The notes below the pieces were generated by a model. That model was given only the letters and a program-made list of their open reading frames with translations, was not told the origin of the DNA and ran no database searches. A DNA stretch of 64,000 bases from NCBI RefSeq assembly GCF_009909235.1, contig NZ_JAAAPO010000001.1, forward strand, positions 248,001 to 312,000, written 5' to 3'. Positions 1 through 7,917 of this stretch are shown piece after piece. This DNA is from Novosphingobium ovatum (GTDB lineage: Bacteria; Pseudomonadota; Alphaproteobacteria; Sphingomonadales; Sphingomonadaceae). The position numbers and the translations under genes are program-made. How positions within the stretch are numbered: position 1 is the first letter of the stretch; every line of letters begins with the position of its first letter.

Positions 1-469
1 GTTGGCCGCCTGTGCCAGCACGCCCAAGGAACTGCCGCCGCCACCCGTTGCCGTGGCCAGCAGCACGGTGGAAACCCCGCCGCAGACCCCGCCCGGCCCG
101 GCCGAGGGATCGGCTGCGCATTATCTGGCGACGATGATGGGCCGTGACACGGTCTATTTCGCCTATGACAAATATAACATCGATCCGGTCGCGGCCGCCT
201 CGTTGCAGGCGCAGGCGCAGTGGTTGATGCGTTACGCCGGCAAGCGCGCCACGATCGAGGGTCACGCCGACGAGCGCGGCACCCGCGATTACAACATCGC
301 GCTGGGTGAGCGTCGCGCGACGGCGGCCAAGAACTATCTGGTGTCGCTGGGCGTGGATGCGGCCCGTCTGACGGTGGTCAGCTATGGCAAGGATCGCCCG
401 GTGGCGCTGGGCTCGGACGAGGCGTCCTGGGCCAAGAACCGTCGCGCCGTGACGGTGGTGATCGACTGA
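1..469 (+). CDS. pal: Peptidoglycan-associated lipoprotein Pal (5' end outside the window)
   Basis: Outer-membrane lipoprotein of the Tol-Pal complex, which ties the outer membrane to peptidoglycan and helps constriction at division. The reading frame is open to the left edge. The first in-window codons read L-A-A-C, a lipobox, so the Cys at nt 11-13 is the probable lipidated residue and the true start lies upstream. The apparent TTG start at nt 2 is a lipobox codon. A Pro-rich linker follows, then an OmpA-like peptidoglycan-binding domain with the signature GHADERGTRDYNIALGERRA near residues 88-107. The length matches mature Pal. tolB is expected just upstream but cannot be seen. A hairpin follows the stop. 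Confidence 0.93.
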   Translation, partial: LAACASTPKELPPPPVAVASSTVETPPQTPPGPAEGSAAHYLATMMGRDTVYFAYDKYNIDPVAAASLQAQAQWLMRYAGKRATIEGHADERGTRDYNIALGERRATAAKNYLVSLGVDAARLTVVSYGKDRPVALGSDEASWAKNRRAVTVVID

Positions 470-488
470 TCCAGCGGGCTTGACCGCA

Positions 489-534
489 CAACAGGCGTCG
501 GCGCCGGGCAACCGGTTCCGGCGCCTGTTGCGTT
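489..534 (+). terminator. Probable terminator after pal
   Basis: A 13-bp stem (489-501 with 518-530, one G-T wobble) encloses a GC-rich loop and is followed by a short run cgttt. It starts 19 nt after the pal stop. The T-tract is weak, so this is a probable rather than certain intrinsic terminator. Confidence 0.55.
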
Positions 535-585
535 TGGGGCCGTATGCTGCGCTTTTGGCGCCGCGCGCCGGTCAGCGCCGCGAAA

Positions 586-765
586 TCAGCGCGTTGCCGG
601 CAGCAGGCGGGCGGGGAGCAGGTCGGAGGGCGCCTCGACCGAGAGGTGCCACAGGCTTTCGCGCTGCATCGCGGCTTCCTCGAACGCGCCACAGCGTGAG
701 GACAGCGCCAACAGCGCCATCGCGGCGATCGAGAAGCAGGCAGAGATGGTCAGTTGGCGGCTCAT
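586..765 (-). CDS. Small hypothetical protein with N-terminal hydrophobic segment (59 aa)
   Basis: A 59-residue ORF on the minus strand starting MSRQLTISACFSIAAMALLALSS, written here in parts: the basic tip MSRQ, then a hydrophobic stretch at about residues 5-22 that could be a signal peptide or membrane anchor, then a polar tail. It lies alone between pal and the J-domain gene. Support is the basic-hydrophobic N-terminus and its position in an otherwise empty gap; the ribosome-binding site is poor. I do not recognise a family. It could be a chance ORF. Confidence 0.4.
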   Translation of the reverse strand: MSRQLTISACFSIAAMALLALSSRCGAFEEAAMQRESLWHLSVEAPSDLLPARLLPATR

Positions 766-926
766 GACAGGCGTGTGAGTAATACAAACTGTCCGCTTAT
801 GCAATGCGGCGTGGCCCGGTTGCCCCATGGAACAGGGCGCGGCGACAGGGTTTTTTCGCCCCGCTTGCCGCAAATCGCCATAGCCGTCTTGCGCAATCGC
901 TCGCTTGCCTGCAAAACCTGCCGCCC

Positions 927-1469
927 ATGAGCCGCGTCCGTAGAAACAATGATTGGGGTTTTCCTCGCTGGCGCGGCTATGAAGGTGGCCGCGAGGCCGC
1001 CAATGTGCGCATGTGCGACAAGGCGGGCTGTAACGAGCCGGGCAATTGTCCCGCGCCCAAATCCCCCAACAGCCCGGAACGCTGGTATTTCTGTCAGCCA
1101 CACGCGGCCGAATACAACGCGGGGTGGGACTATTTCGCCGGTCTGGACGCCGAGGAGACCAAGGTGCGCGAAAAGGCCGAGCAGCAGACCAACGCGGGCT
1201 ATCGCGAATCGGCCTATTACGGCTGGGCCGGGTCGGGCGATGGCAGCCGCAGCCGGGACGAGCTGCGTGCGCTGGAGGTGCTGGGGCTGGAGCCGGACGC
1301 TGATTTCGACGCGGTGAAAAAGGCGTGGCGCACCAAGGCCAAGGAGGTGCACCCCGACGTGCGCCCCAATGACGCCGAGGCGGCCAAGGCGTTTCAGGCG
1401 CTGCAACTGGCCTATGACGTGCTGCGCAGTGCCGAGGATCGCCGCCAGTGGAAGGGGCATGCCGGGTAA
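927..1469 (+). CDS. J-domain (DnaJ-like) protein with N-terminal cysteine cluster
   Basis: Co-chaperone-type protein of 180 residues. The J domain lies at the C-terminus (about residues 113-177), with helix II basic residues (KKAWRTKAKE) followed by the HPD tripeptide at residues 142-144 that stimulates DnaK ATPase. The N-terminal half holds Cys30, Cys35, Cys41 and Cys56 with His59, a spacing that could bind zinc. It lacks the G/F region and the CxxCxGxG zinc fingers of DnaJ itself, so it is a class III J protein. The start MSRVRRNN at 927 is preferred because the upstream in-frame stretch reads like non-coding DNA. Its client is unknown. Confidence 0.85.
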   Translation: MSRVRRNNDWGFPRWRGYEGGREAANVRMCDKAGCNEPGNCPAPKSPNSPERWYFCQPHAAEYNAGWDYFAGLDAEETKVREKAEQQTNAGYRESAYYGWAGSGDGSRSRDELRALEVLGLEPDADFDAVKKAWRTKAKEVHPDVRPNDAEAAKAFQALQLAYDVLRSAEDRRQWKGHAG

Positions 1470-1521
1470 TCGGCGCTCGTGATCCGGGCGGCAGGGTCAT
1501 CCCCACCGCCCGGCGTTACCA

Positions 1522-2343
1522 TCAGTCCTGACCGGGCATGCCCATCGGCGGACCACCCGCGCCGCCGGGGCCACCCATGCCGCCGGGGCCGCCGGGGCCG
1601 CGCATGCCGGGACGGCCGCCATGAGCCGGCCGCATCGCCTCGATTTCCTCGCGCGAGAGCACGCCGTCCTTGTTGCTGTCCGCCTTGGTAAAGCGGGCGC
1701 GTTCATAGGTCATCAGCTCCTCCAGGCACAGGCCCAGATCGTAATTGGCATTGGCCTTGGCGATCACCACCGCGTTCAGCGGTTCGACGGCCAGCATCAG
1801 CGCCAGATCCCGCTCGCCAGTGCCCAGATCGGGCTCGATGCTGGCGGGGACGACTTCGGAAAAGTCCTCGGCCGGTTCGTCGGAAAAGGCCACCGTGCCC
1901 TTGCGCGATTGCCATGTGATGAATTCATTCACGTCGATCCGCCCGTCGCGGTTGGTGTCGATCGTGGCGAAACGGGCGCGGATGACATCATTGCGGCGCA
2001 GGGTGATCACTGTGTCGAACTCGGCCAGCGTGACGATGCCGTCGTGGTTGGCATCGGCCACGCGGAACATGCCTTCCACCGCCTTTTCAAAGGTTTTGAG
2101 CGGGATGGGCTTCATCTCGCGCGGGCGGCGCATACCGCCGTCCGGGCCACCGGGGCCGCCTTCGCCATCAGGGCCGCCGCCCATGCCGCCACCCGGGCCA
2201 CCGCCCATGCCACCGCCCATGCCACCCATGCCGCCGCCACCGCCGCCCATTCCGCCCATTTGGGCCAGGCCGGGTGTTGACAGGCCCAGCGTCAGGGCCA
2301 GAACGCCCATCGCCATCGCGGTTTGAAATGTCTTGCTGCGCAC
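1522..2343 (-). CDS. Secreted EF-hand protein with Gly/Met-rich region
   Basis: Exported calcium-binding-type protein, 273 aa. A signal peptide spans about residues 1-27 (cleavage after GLA). Next comes a low-complexity Gly/Met/Pro segment (residues 28-70). Three EF-hand loops of the DxNxDG type follow, starting near Asp97, Asp129 and Asp222, and the tail is a second Gly/Pro/Met-rich stretch. Start choice: a GTG at 2343 with an AAAGGA ribosome-binding site 8 nt upstream is better than the first in-frame ATG at 2388, which would put 15 polar residues before the signal peptide. The gene is convergent with the J-domain gene. The role is unknown; proteins of this type are common in sphingomonads. 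Confidence 0.85.
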   Translation of the reverse strand: MRSKTFQTAMAMGVLALTLGLSTPGLAQMGGMGGGGGGMGGMGGGMGGGPGGGMGGGPDGEGGPGGPDGGMRRPREMKPIPLKTFEKAVEGMFRVADANHDGIVTLAEFDTVITLRRNDVIRARFATIDTNRDGRIDVNEFITWQSRKGTVAFSDEPAEDFSEVVPASIEPDLGTGERDLALMLAVEPLNAVVIAKANANYDLGLCLEELMTYERARFTKADSNKDGVLSREEIEAMRPAHGGRPGMRGPGGPGGMGGPGGAGGPPMGMPGQD

Positions 2344-2507
2344 GCGCGCGTCCTTTCTGCTGTGGGAATATCGGTTCGTCGCGCCCACGCCCCGGTTGGC
2401 GGGGTTTAGCTGTCGCGTGGATGAACAGATCCGCGCCGCGGCGGCTGTGCGACAGGATGCGACAAATTGGGCGACAATTTGGGCAGGGGCGGGCTATGGC
2501 CTGCGCG

Positions 2508-3146
2508 ATGCATATCCGCGCCTCCGCCCTTGTCTGCGCCGCCCGCCCCCATGGCGAGGTGGGGGTGATCGTGCGCCTGTTGACCGAGCGCTATGGCATG
2601 GTGGCGGCCTATGTCTCGGGCGGGCGTGGGCGCGAGATGCGGCCCGTGCTGATCCCCGGCAATGGGGTGGAAGCCGAGATGCGCGCCCGCACGCCAGCGC
2701 AAATGCCATCGGCCCGGATCGAGCTGACCCATAGCCGCGCGCCCTTTCTGACCGAGCCTTTGCCCGCCGTGGCGATCGGCTGGGCCACCACGCTGGCGGC
2801 CAGCGCGCTGCCCGAACGCCATGCCTATCCGGCGATCCACGCCGCGCTGGAGGCCTTGCTGGACGCGGTGTGCCATGCGCCCTCGGCGCGCGGCTGGGCA
2901 GGCGCGATGCTGGCCTATGAGGCGCTGGTGCTGCGCGAGCTGGGCTATGGCAATGTATTTGGCGCAGGCGTTGATGGCCAACGCCTGCTGGCGCTGGGGC
3001 AGGGGGGCGACTGGCCGCGCATTCTGGACGCTTTTGACCGGCTGGGGGTGGCCTTGTCGCGCTATGTGCTTGCCGAAGCGCACGGCGATGTTATGGGGGC
3101 GCGCATCCGCCTGTGCGAGCGCCTGCGCCGGATCGCCGCCCCGTGA
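2508..3146 (+). CDS. recO: DNA repair protein RecO
   Basis: Recombination mediator of the RecFOR pathway, which loads RecA onto SSB-coated gapped DNA. The N-terminal OB-fold segment shows the typical ALVCAARPHGEVGVIVRLL and YVSGGRGREMRPVLIPGN stretches (residues 7-50). The C-terminal helical domain carries YEALVLRELGYG. The length, about 212 aa, is on the short side for RecO but usual for sphingomonads, and the zinc-finger cysteines of longer RecO proteins are absent. An alternative ATG at 2496 has a slightly better purine-rich leader; the chosen start matches the family N-terminus. leuB follows after 46 nt. Confidence 0.88.
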   Translation: MHIRASALVCAARPHGEVGVIVRLLTERYGMVAAYVSGGRGREMRPVLIPGNGVEAEMRARTPAQMPSARIELTHSRAPFLTEPLPAVAIGWATTLAASALPERHAYPAIHAALEALLDAVCHAPSARGWAGAMLAYEALVLRELGYGNVFGAGVDGQRLLALGQGGDWPRILDAFDRLGVALSRYVLAEAHGDVMGARIRLCERLRRIAAP

Positions 3147-3192
3147 ACGCGGCGTGCCGCCAGCCCGCCACCCATAGAAGAAGGTTTGAGCG

Positions 3193-4251
3193 ATGAAGAT
3201 TGCGGTTTTCGCCGGTGACGGCATCGGCCCCGAAGTGACCCGTGAAGCGGTGCGCGTATTGGAAGCGCTGAACATCGCCGGGCTGGAACTGGTCTATGGC
3301 GATGTGGGGGGCGCGGCCTATTACAAGCATGGCCATCCCCTGCCGCAGGTGACGCTGGACATCGCCAATGACGCGGACGCCATCCTGTTTGGCGCGGTGG
3401 GTGATTATTCCTGCGATCATCTGGAACGCGCGCTGCGCCCCGAACAGGCCGTGCTGGGCCTGCGCAAGGCGCTGAGCCTGTTTGCCAACCTGCGCCCGGC
3501 CAAGCTGATGCCCGGCATGGAATGGGCCAGCGCCCTGCGTCCCGAAGTCGCCCGCGAGATCGACCTGTTGATCGTGCGCGAACTGGTGGGCGATGTCTAT
3601 TTCGGCGAAAAGGGCATCCGCACGCTGGAGGATGGCCGCCGTCAGGGCTGGGACTTGATGTCCTATGCCGAGGACGAGGTGCGCCGCATCGCCCATGTCG
3701 CCTTCAAGGCGGCGCAGGGCCGGGGCAAGAAGCTGTGCAGCGTCGACAAGGCCAATGTGCTGGAAACCAGCCAGTTGTGGCGCGATGTGGTGATCGAGGT
3801 GTCGGCGGACTATCCCGATGTCGAGCTGACCCATATGTATGTCGACAATGCCGCGATGCAGTTGGTCAAGGGGCCGGGCCAGTTTGACGTGGTGGTGACC
3901 GGCAACCTGTTTGGCGATATCCTGTCGGATCAGGCCAGCATGTGCGTAGGCTCGATCGGTTTGCTGGCCAGCGCCTCGCTGGGCACGCGCCAGACGCAAT
4001 ATGGCACCGTGGGCCTGTACGAGCCGATCCACGGCAGCGCCCCCGACATCGCCGGCCAGAACAAGGCCAACCCGATGGCGACGATCCTGTCGGCCGCGAT
4101 GCTGCTGCGCCACTCGCTGGGGCTGGAGGCGCAGGCCGCCCGCATCGAGGCGGCCGTGGAAAAGGCGCTGGTCGACGGCATCAAGGGCGGCGATCTGGGC
4201 GGCACCGCCACCACCACCCAAGTGGGCGATGCGGTTCTGGCCCGCCTCTAA
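3193..4251 (+). CDS. leuB: 3-isopropylmalate dehydrogenase LeuB
   Basis: Oxidises and decarboxylates 3-isopropylmalate to 2-oxoisocaproate with NAD in leucine synthesis, in the cytoplasm. The 352-aa length is standard. Seen features are the N-terminal [11 protein letters not shown], the substrate loop around ALRPE, the catalytic [11 protein letters not shown] segment, the metal-binding [12 protein letters not shown], and the NAD-binding [19 protein letters not shown] ribosome-binding site (AAGAAGG) lies about 8 nt before the ATG. leuC/leuD are not in the window. Confidence 0.97.
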   Translation: MKIAVFAGDGIGPEVTREAVRVLEALNIAGLELVYGDVGGAAYYKHGHPLPQVTLDIANDADAILFGAVGDYSCDHLERALRPEQAVLGLRKALSLFANLRPAKLMPGMEWASALRPEVAREIDLLIVRELVGDVYFGEKGIRTLEDGRRQGWDLMSYAEDEVRRIAHVAFKAAQGRGKKLCSVDKANVLETSQLWRDVVIEVSADYPDVELTHMYVDNAAMQLVKGPGQFDVVVTGNLFGDILSDQASMCVGSIGLLASASLGTRQTQYGTVGLYEPIHGSAPDIAGQNKANPMATILSAAMLLRHSLGLEAQAARIEAAVEKALVDGIKGGDLGGTATTTQVGDAVLARL

Positions 4252-4494
4252 GGGCCCGCCCATAGGGGCTGGCCGGGGGCGCCAGAGTGGCGCACCGGCG
4301 TCAGGCATGCGGCATTCGGCGCGGATTGCGACATAAAGTCTGGGTTCATCCAGTAAAATGTATCAATTCGCGCCATGCCCCGCGCAAGTCGCATTGATTT
4401 GCAGCTTGTATATCCCCTATGGCGCGTGGGTGCGTAGGGATGACGGATCGGCGGGGGGCTGCCAATCCGACAAGGGAAAGACTGGTCTGACGTT

Positions 4495-5631
4495 ATGAGC
4501 CTGCAACTTGCGGTTGTCATGCCCACGTTCAACGAGCGCAAGAACCTGCGCTCGTTGGTGGAGCGTCTGGACAAGGCGCTGACCGGCATCGTCTGGGAAG
4601 CGATCTTTGTCGACGACAACAGCCCCGATGGCACCGCGGATGAGGCGCGTGCCCTGTCATTAACTGATCCGCGTGTGCGCGTGATCGAACGGATCGGTCG
4701 GCGTGGCCTGTCCAGCGCCGCGATCGAAGGGATGTGCGCCACTGCCGCCCCGGTTGTGGCCGTGATGGACGCCGATCATCAACACGACCCCAATCTGTTG
4801 CCCGGCATGTTGGCGGCGATCGAAAGCGGCCATTACGATGTCGCCTATGCCAGCCGTTTTGCCGAAGGCGCCAGCACCGAGGAATGGGGCCGCCCCGACC
4901 GCGTCAAGGCCAGCGGCGTGGCCAATGCCATCGCCCGCAAGGTGACCGGCGTGGACCTGTCCGATCCGATGAGCGGCTATTTCATGCTGCGCGCGCAAAC
5001 GCTGCGCGCGGACGCGCACCGTTTGTCGGGCGTTGGTTTCAAGATCCTGCTCGACATTCTCGCCACTGTCGACACACCCTTGCGGGTCAAGGAATTCCCC
5101 ATGAACTTCGCCGCGCGGGCCGAGGGCGAAAGCAAACTGGATCGCACCGTTGTGTTTGAATTCCTGATCGGTCTGTATGACAAATGGCTGGGCCGTATCA
5201 TCCCGACACGCTTTGCGCTGTTCGGCACGGTAGGCGCATTGGGCGTGGTGGTGCAATTCGCCGCGCTGTGGTTCCTGTTGTCGGCGGTGTTTGGCGAACG
5301 CTTTGTCTATGGCCACTGGTCCAGCGACGAGACGACCTTCAACATCGCCAACACCATCGCCGCGCTGGTGGCGATGACGTTCAACTTTGTCCTGAATAAC
5401 GAACTGACCTATGCCGACAAGCGTCTGCGCGGGCCCAAGGAGCTGCTGCGCGGGTGGTTCCAGTTCGGGCTGACCTGCTCGCTGGGCCTGCTGACCAACA
5501 TCGGCGCCACGGCCGCGCTCAAGCGCATGCATGTGCATGACGTGCTGGCGGTGCTGGTGGGCATCGTGCTGGCGGCGGTGTGGAATTTCGCCCTGTCCAG
5601 CAAGTTTGTCTGGGGCAAATACGGCAATTGA
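4495..5631 (+). CDS. Polyprenol-phosphate mannose synthase-like GT2 fused to a GtrA membrane domain
   Basis: A 378-aa fusion. Residues 1-230 are a family-2 glycosyltransferase of the dolichol/polyprenol-phosphate mannose synthase type: VVMPTFNERKNL, VDDNSPDGTADEA (Asp40/Asp41), RGLSSAAIEGM and VMDADHQHDP. Residues 235-375 are a GtrA-like domain with four predicted membrane helices. The expected reaction moves mannose (or another sugar) from GDP-sugar to undecaprenyl phosphate, with GtrA helping membrane attachment or flipping. A GT39 mannosyltransferase that could use the product faces it 0.8 kb away, with one gene between. The sugar identity is an inference. No strong ribosome-binding site is seen before the ATG. 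Confidence 0.88.
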   Translation: MSLQLAVVMPTFNERKNLRSLVERLDKALTGIVWEAIFVDDNSPDGTADEARALSLTDPRVRVIERIGRRGLSSAAIEGMCATAAPVVAVMDADHQHDPNLLPGMLAAIESGHYDVAYASRFAEGASTEEWGRPDRVKASGVANAIARKVTGVDLSDPMSGYFMLRAQTLRADAHRLSGVGFKILLDILATVDTPLRVKEFPMNFAARAEGESKLDRTVVFEFLIGLYDKWLGRIIPTRFALFGTVGALGVVVQFAALWFLLSAVFGERFVYGHWSSDETTFNIANTIAALVAMTFNFVLNNELTYADKRLRGPKELLRGWFQFGLTCSLGLLTNIGATAALKRMHVHDVLAVLVGIVLAAVWNFALSSKFVWGKYGN

Positions 5632-5643
5632 TACGGCGCGGCC

Positions 5644-6453
5644 TCAGCCGTCAAAGGCTGAGGCAACGGCGCAAACCGGGCAGGCCTCATCCGGGGCATC
5701 GGCCAGGCCATCGACCATGCGGGCGATCAGATCGGCGCGGTGGGTGATCGCCTCGGCGCCCGGCGCGGGCGGGGCGGCCACCGCGCGCGCCACGGCGGCG
5801 GCCAGCGGATTGATCACCGGCACCGCCGCGCCATCAGCCACCCGCGCCGCCATGGGCGACATGCAGGTACAGCCCAGCAACACCGCCTGCGCGCCGTCCT
5901 GCACGGCGGCGGCGATTTCGGCTCGCGCCCGGGCAACGATGGCATCGGCGGCGCGGCCAATCTGGCTCAGATAGCCATCGGGGCCGGACAGGTTCTCCAG
6001 CGCGGCCTCATCACCCACATGGCGGATCGGCAGACAGCGGGCCGCCATCCCATGCGCCCGCAACAGGTCATGCGTCAGGAAATCCATGCTTTCAGGCCAG
6101 ACGGTGACGATGGCAAAGCGCCCATCGCCTGCCGCCTGCGCCACGGCGGCCAATCCGGCCTCGCCCGCGCCGACCACCGGCACCGGCACCGCCGCCCGCA
6201 ACGCGGCCAACCCATAATCGGCCAGCGAATCGATCACCAAAGCGGCACAGCCCGCCCGCGTGGCGGCGATCCCCGCCTCCAGATGGCCGATGTCCTGCAT
6301 CGCGCGTTCGACGGGCGTTGCGGGAAACACCCCCACCCGGCTGGGCCAAGCCGTCAGCCGGTATCCATCCGGCAGTCCCGCCGCCAGTTCACGGCGCGGC
6401 GCGCCAATCGCGCGCGGCGTGCCGATCAGCCCTATTGCCAGCTCTTCAGCCAC
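5644..6453 (-). CDS. Aspartate/glutamate/hydantoin racemase-superfamily protein
   Basis: A 269-aa member of the Asp/Glu/hydantoin racemase fold. The second catalytic cysteine region is clear: VLLGCTCMSPMA, with Cys195 and Cys197. At the place of the first catalytic cysteine (usually VIACFxDPG in hydantoin racemase) this protein reads VIDSLADYGL, with Ser76 where Cys is expected. It may therefore be a one-cysteine enzyme such as a decarboxylase or isomerase rather than a true racemase. Its start overlaps the 3' end of the upstream mannosyltransferase gene by 22 nt, so the two are probably co-transcribed. The substrate is unknown. Confidence 0.8.
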   Translation of the reverse strand: MAEELAIGLIGTPRAIGAPRRELAAGLPDGYRLTAWPSRVGVFPATPVERAMQDIGHLEAGIAATRAGCAALVIDSLADYGLAALRAAVPVPVVGAGEAGLAAVAQAAGDGRFAIVTVWPESMDFLTHDLLRAHGMAARCLPIRHVGDEAALENLSGPDGYLSQIGRAADAIVARARAEIAAAVQDGAQAVLLGCTCMSPMAARVADGAAVPVINPLAAAVARAVAAPPAPGAEAITHRADLIARMVDGLADAPDEACPVCAVASAFDG

Positions 6454-7781
6454 ATCCAGTCCTCGTAACTCATCGCGCCCTTATGCAGTGGCATGGCGGC
6501 GATGATCGGCCAGAACCACACGAATATCCCCACAGCGATCACCACAATGCCCAATGCCTCGCGCCGCCAGCGCGGCCCGGCCTGCCACAGATCCTCCACC
6601 GCCAAGGCCAGCGCCGCCATCAGGAAGGTGCCGGGCAACAGATAGTGATAATAGAACTGCACCGGCTTTGCGCCGACGATCCACAGCATCAGGCAGGCGG
6701 CATAGAGGGCCACAACCAGTCCGGTGTCCCAACGCTGCCGCCCGCCGGGGCGCACTGTCGCCCAGCCGCACCAGGCCAGCGCCCCCAATCCCACAAGCAT
6801 GCTGAAGGGATTGCCGATCAGCACCACGCCACGCTGCGCGCCATCGACGTTTTCATACAAATACCAGATGGCCCGCCAGTTCCCAACCCATTGATACCAA
6901 ACGCTTTGATAGGGGTGATGTTTGATGACGCTGGCTTGCAGCTCCAGCATGTATGTGTGCCATTGCGGCAGGCCGATCAGGCTGGGCGCATTCTGGCTCC
7001 AGCCGAACGCGGGGAAAAACGTCGCGACATAGGCAATCAGCGGCACCGAGCCGAGATAGAAGAGGATCTCGACCAGCGAGACACCGGGGAAGGGGGCAAG
7101 GTCGGCCCGCGCCATCGCCGCTCGCCCGCCGGTCAGCCCCCGCGCCGCCACCGCAAACAGCCCGACCAGCGCCACCACCGGCAGAACGCTCCATTTCGCG
7201 CCCATGGCCAGCCCCAGACATACCCCGCCCAGCGCCAATCTGACGCTCCGCTGCCAAACCGGCGTGCCAGCGGGCAGGGCGCAAGCCGCCGCCACCAGCC
7301 ACAGCGCCATCATGGCAAAGCCGGCCATCACCATGTCCAGCATGGCGATCCGGCTTTGAATGAACCAGGCGAAATCGGTTGCCAGCAGCACCATCCCGGC
7401 GACAGAGGCCACCCGCCCGCGCGCATGCCCGCCAATATGTCCCGCCCACCACAGCATCCGGCCAAAGGCGAACAGGCCAACCACCCCCATCACCGCGCTG
7501 GGGATGCGCCACACCACCGGACTGTCCCCCCATAACGCAATCGCGGCGGCAATCGCGCTTTTGCCCAACAGGGGGTGTTCGGCATTGGCGGGCAGGTGGG
7601 CCAGCATTTTGCGCGCGGCGGGCACGTAATGCACTTCATCAAAATAGATTTTTGACGGAATGCCCAGCCGCCAGCACACCAGCGCCGCAAACACCGCCGT
7701 GATCGCCAGATGCCAGCGCCACGGATCAACATCGCCGCCATCAAGGCGCGGGAACGGGACGGCAGGCATGCGCAGGATCAT
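6432..7781 (-). CDS. PMT-family (GT39) membrane mannosyltransferase
   Basis: Polytopic membrane glycosyltransferase, 449 aa, of the dolichyl-phosphate-mannose--protein mannosyltransferase type. The first periplasmic loop carries the acidic pair expected at the active site (IYFDEVHYVPAAR, Asp48-Glu49). About ten hydrophobic helices follow, and a KHHPYQSVWYQW segment sits in the large loop. Known bacterial members transfer mannose from polyprenyl-phosphate-mannose to Ser/Thr of exported proteins; related ArnT-type enzymes modify lipid A, so the acceptor is not settled. It is the first gene of a two-gene minus-strand unit with the racemase-like gene and faces a DPM-synthase-like gene. Confidence 0.85.
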   Translation of the reverse strand: MILRMPAVPFPRLDGGDVDPWRWHLAITAVFAALVCWRLGIPSKIYFDEVHYVPAARKMLAHLPANAEHPLLGKSAIAAAIALWGDSPVVWRIPSAVMGVVGLFAFGRMLWWAGHIGGHARGRVASVAGMVLLATDFAWFIQSRIAMLDMVMAGFAMMALWLVAAACALPAGTPVWQRSVRLALGGVCLGLAMGAKWSVLPVVALVGLFAVAARGLTGGRAAMARADLAPFPGVSLVEILFYLGSVPLIAYVATFFPAFGWSQNAPSLIGLPQWHTYMLELQASVIKHHPYQSVWYQWVGNWRAIWYLYENVDGAQRGVVLIGNPFSMLVGLGALAWCGWATVRPGGRQRWDTGLVVALYAACLMLWIVGAKPVQFYYHYLLPGTFLMAALALAVEDLWQAGPRWRREALGIVVIAVGIFVWFWPIIAAMPLHKGAMSYEDWMWLKSWQ

Positions 7782-7917
7782 CCCGTCAGCCTAGGCCGGG
7801 GGATACCGGGCGGCAAGGGCGGTGGGGCGCGGCTGAGGCGTTTTGTCGCATGTGGGCGGCGCTTTGCCGGGGCGGGCGTTCTTGCGCAAAAGGGCGCGCG
7901 GGCGTAAGGGCAAAGCC

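Noticed and set aside
2221..2290. Repeated gcc/acc triplets that look like a short tandem repeat array or CRISPR-like pattern
   Set aside because: They are codons of the Gly/Met-rich part of the EF-hand protein; there are no spacers of constant length.
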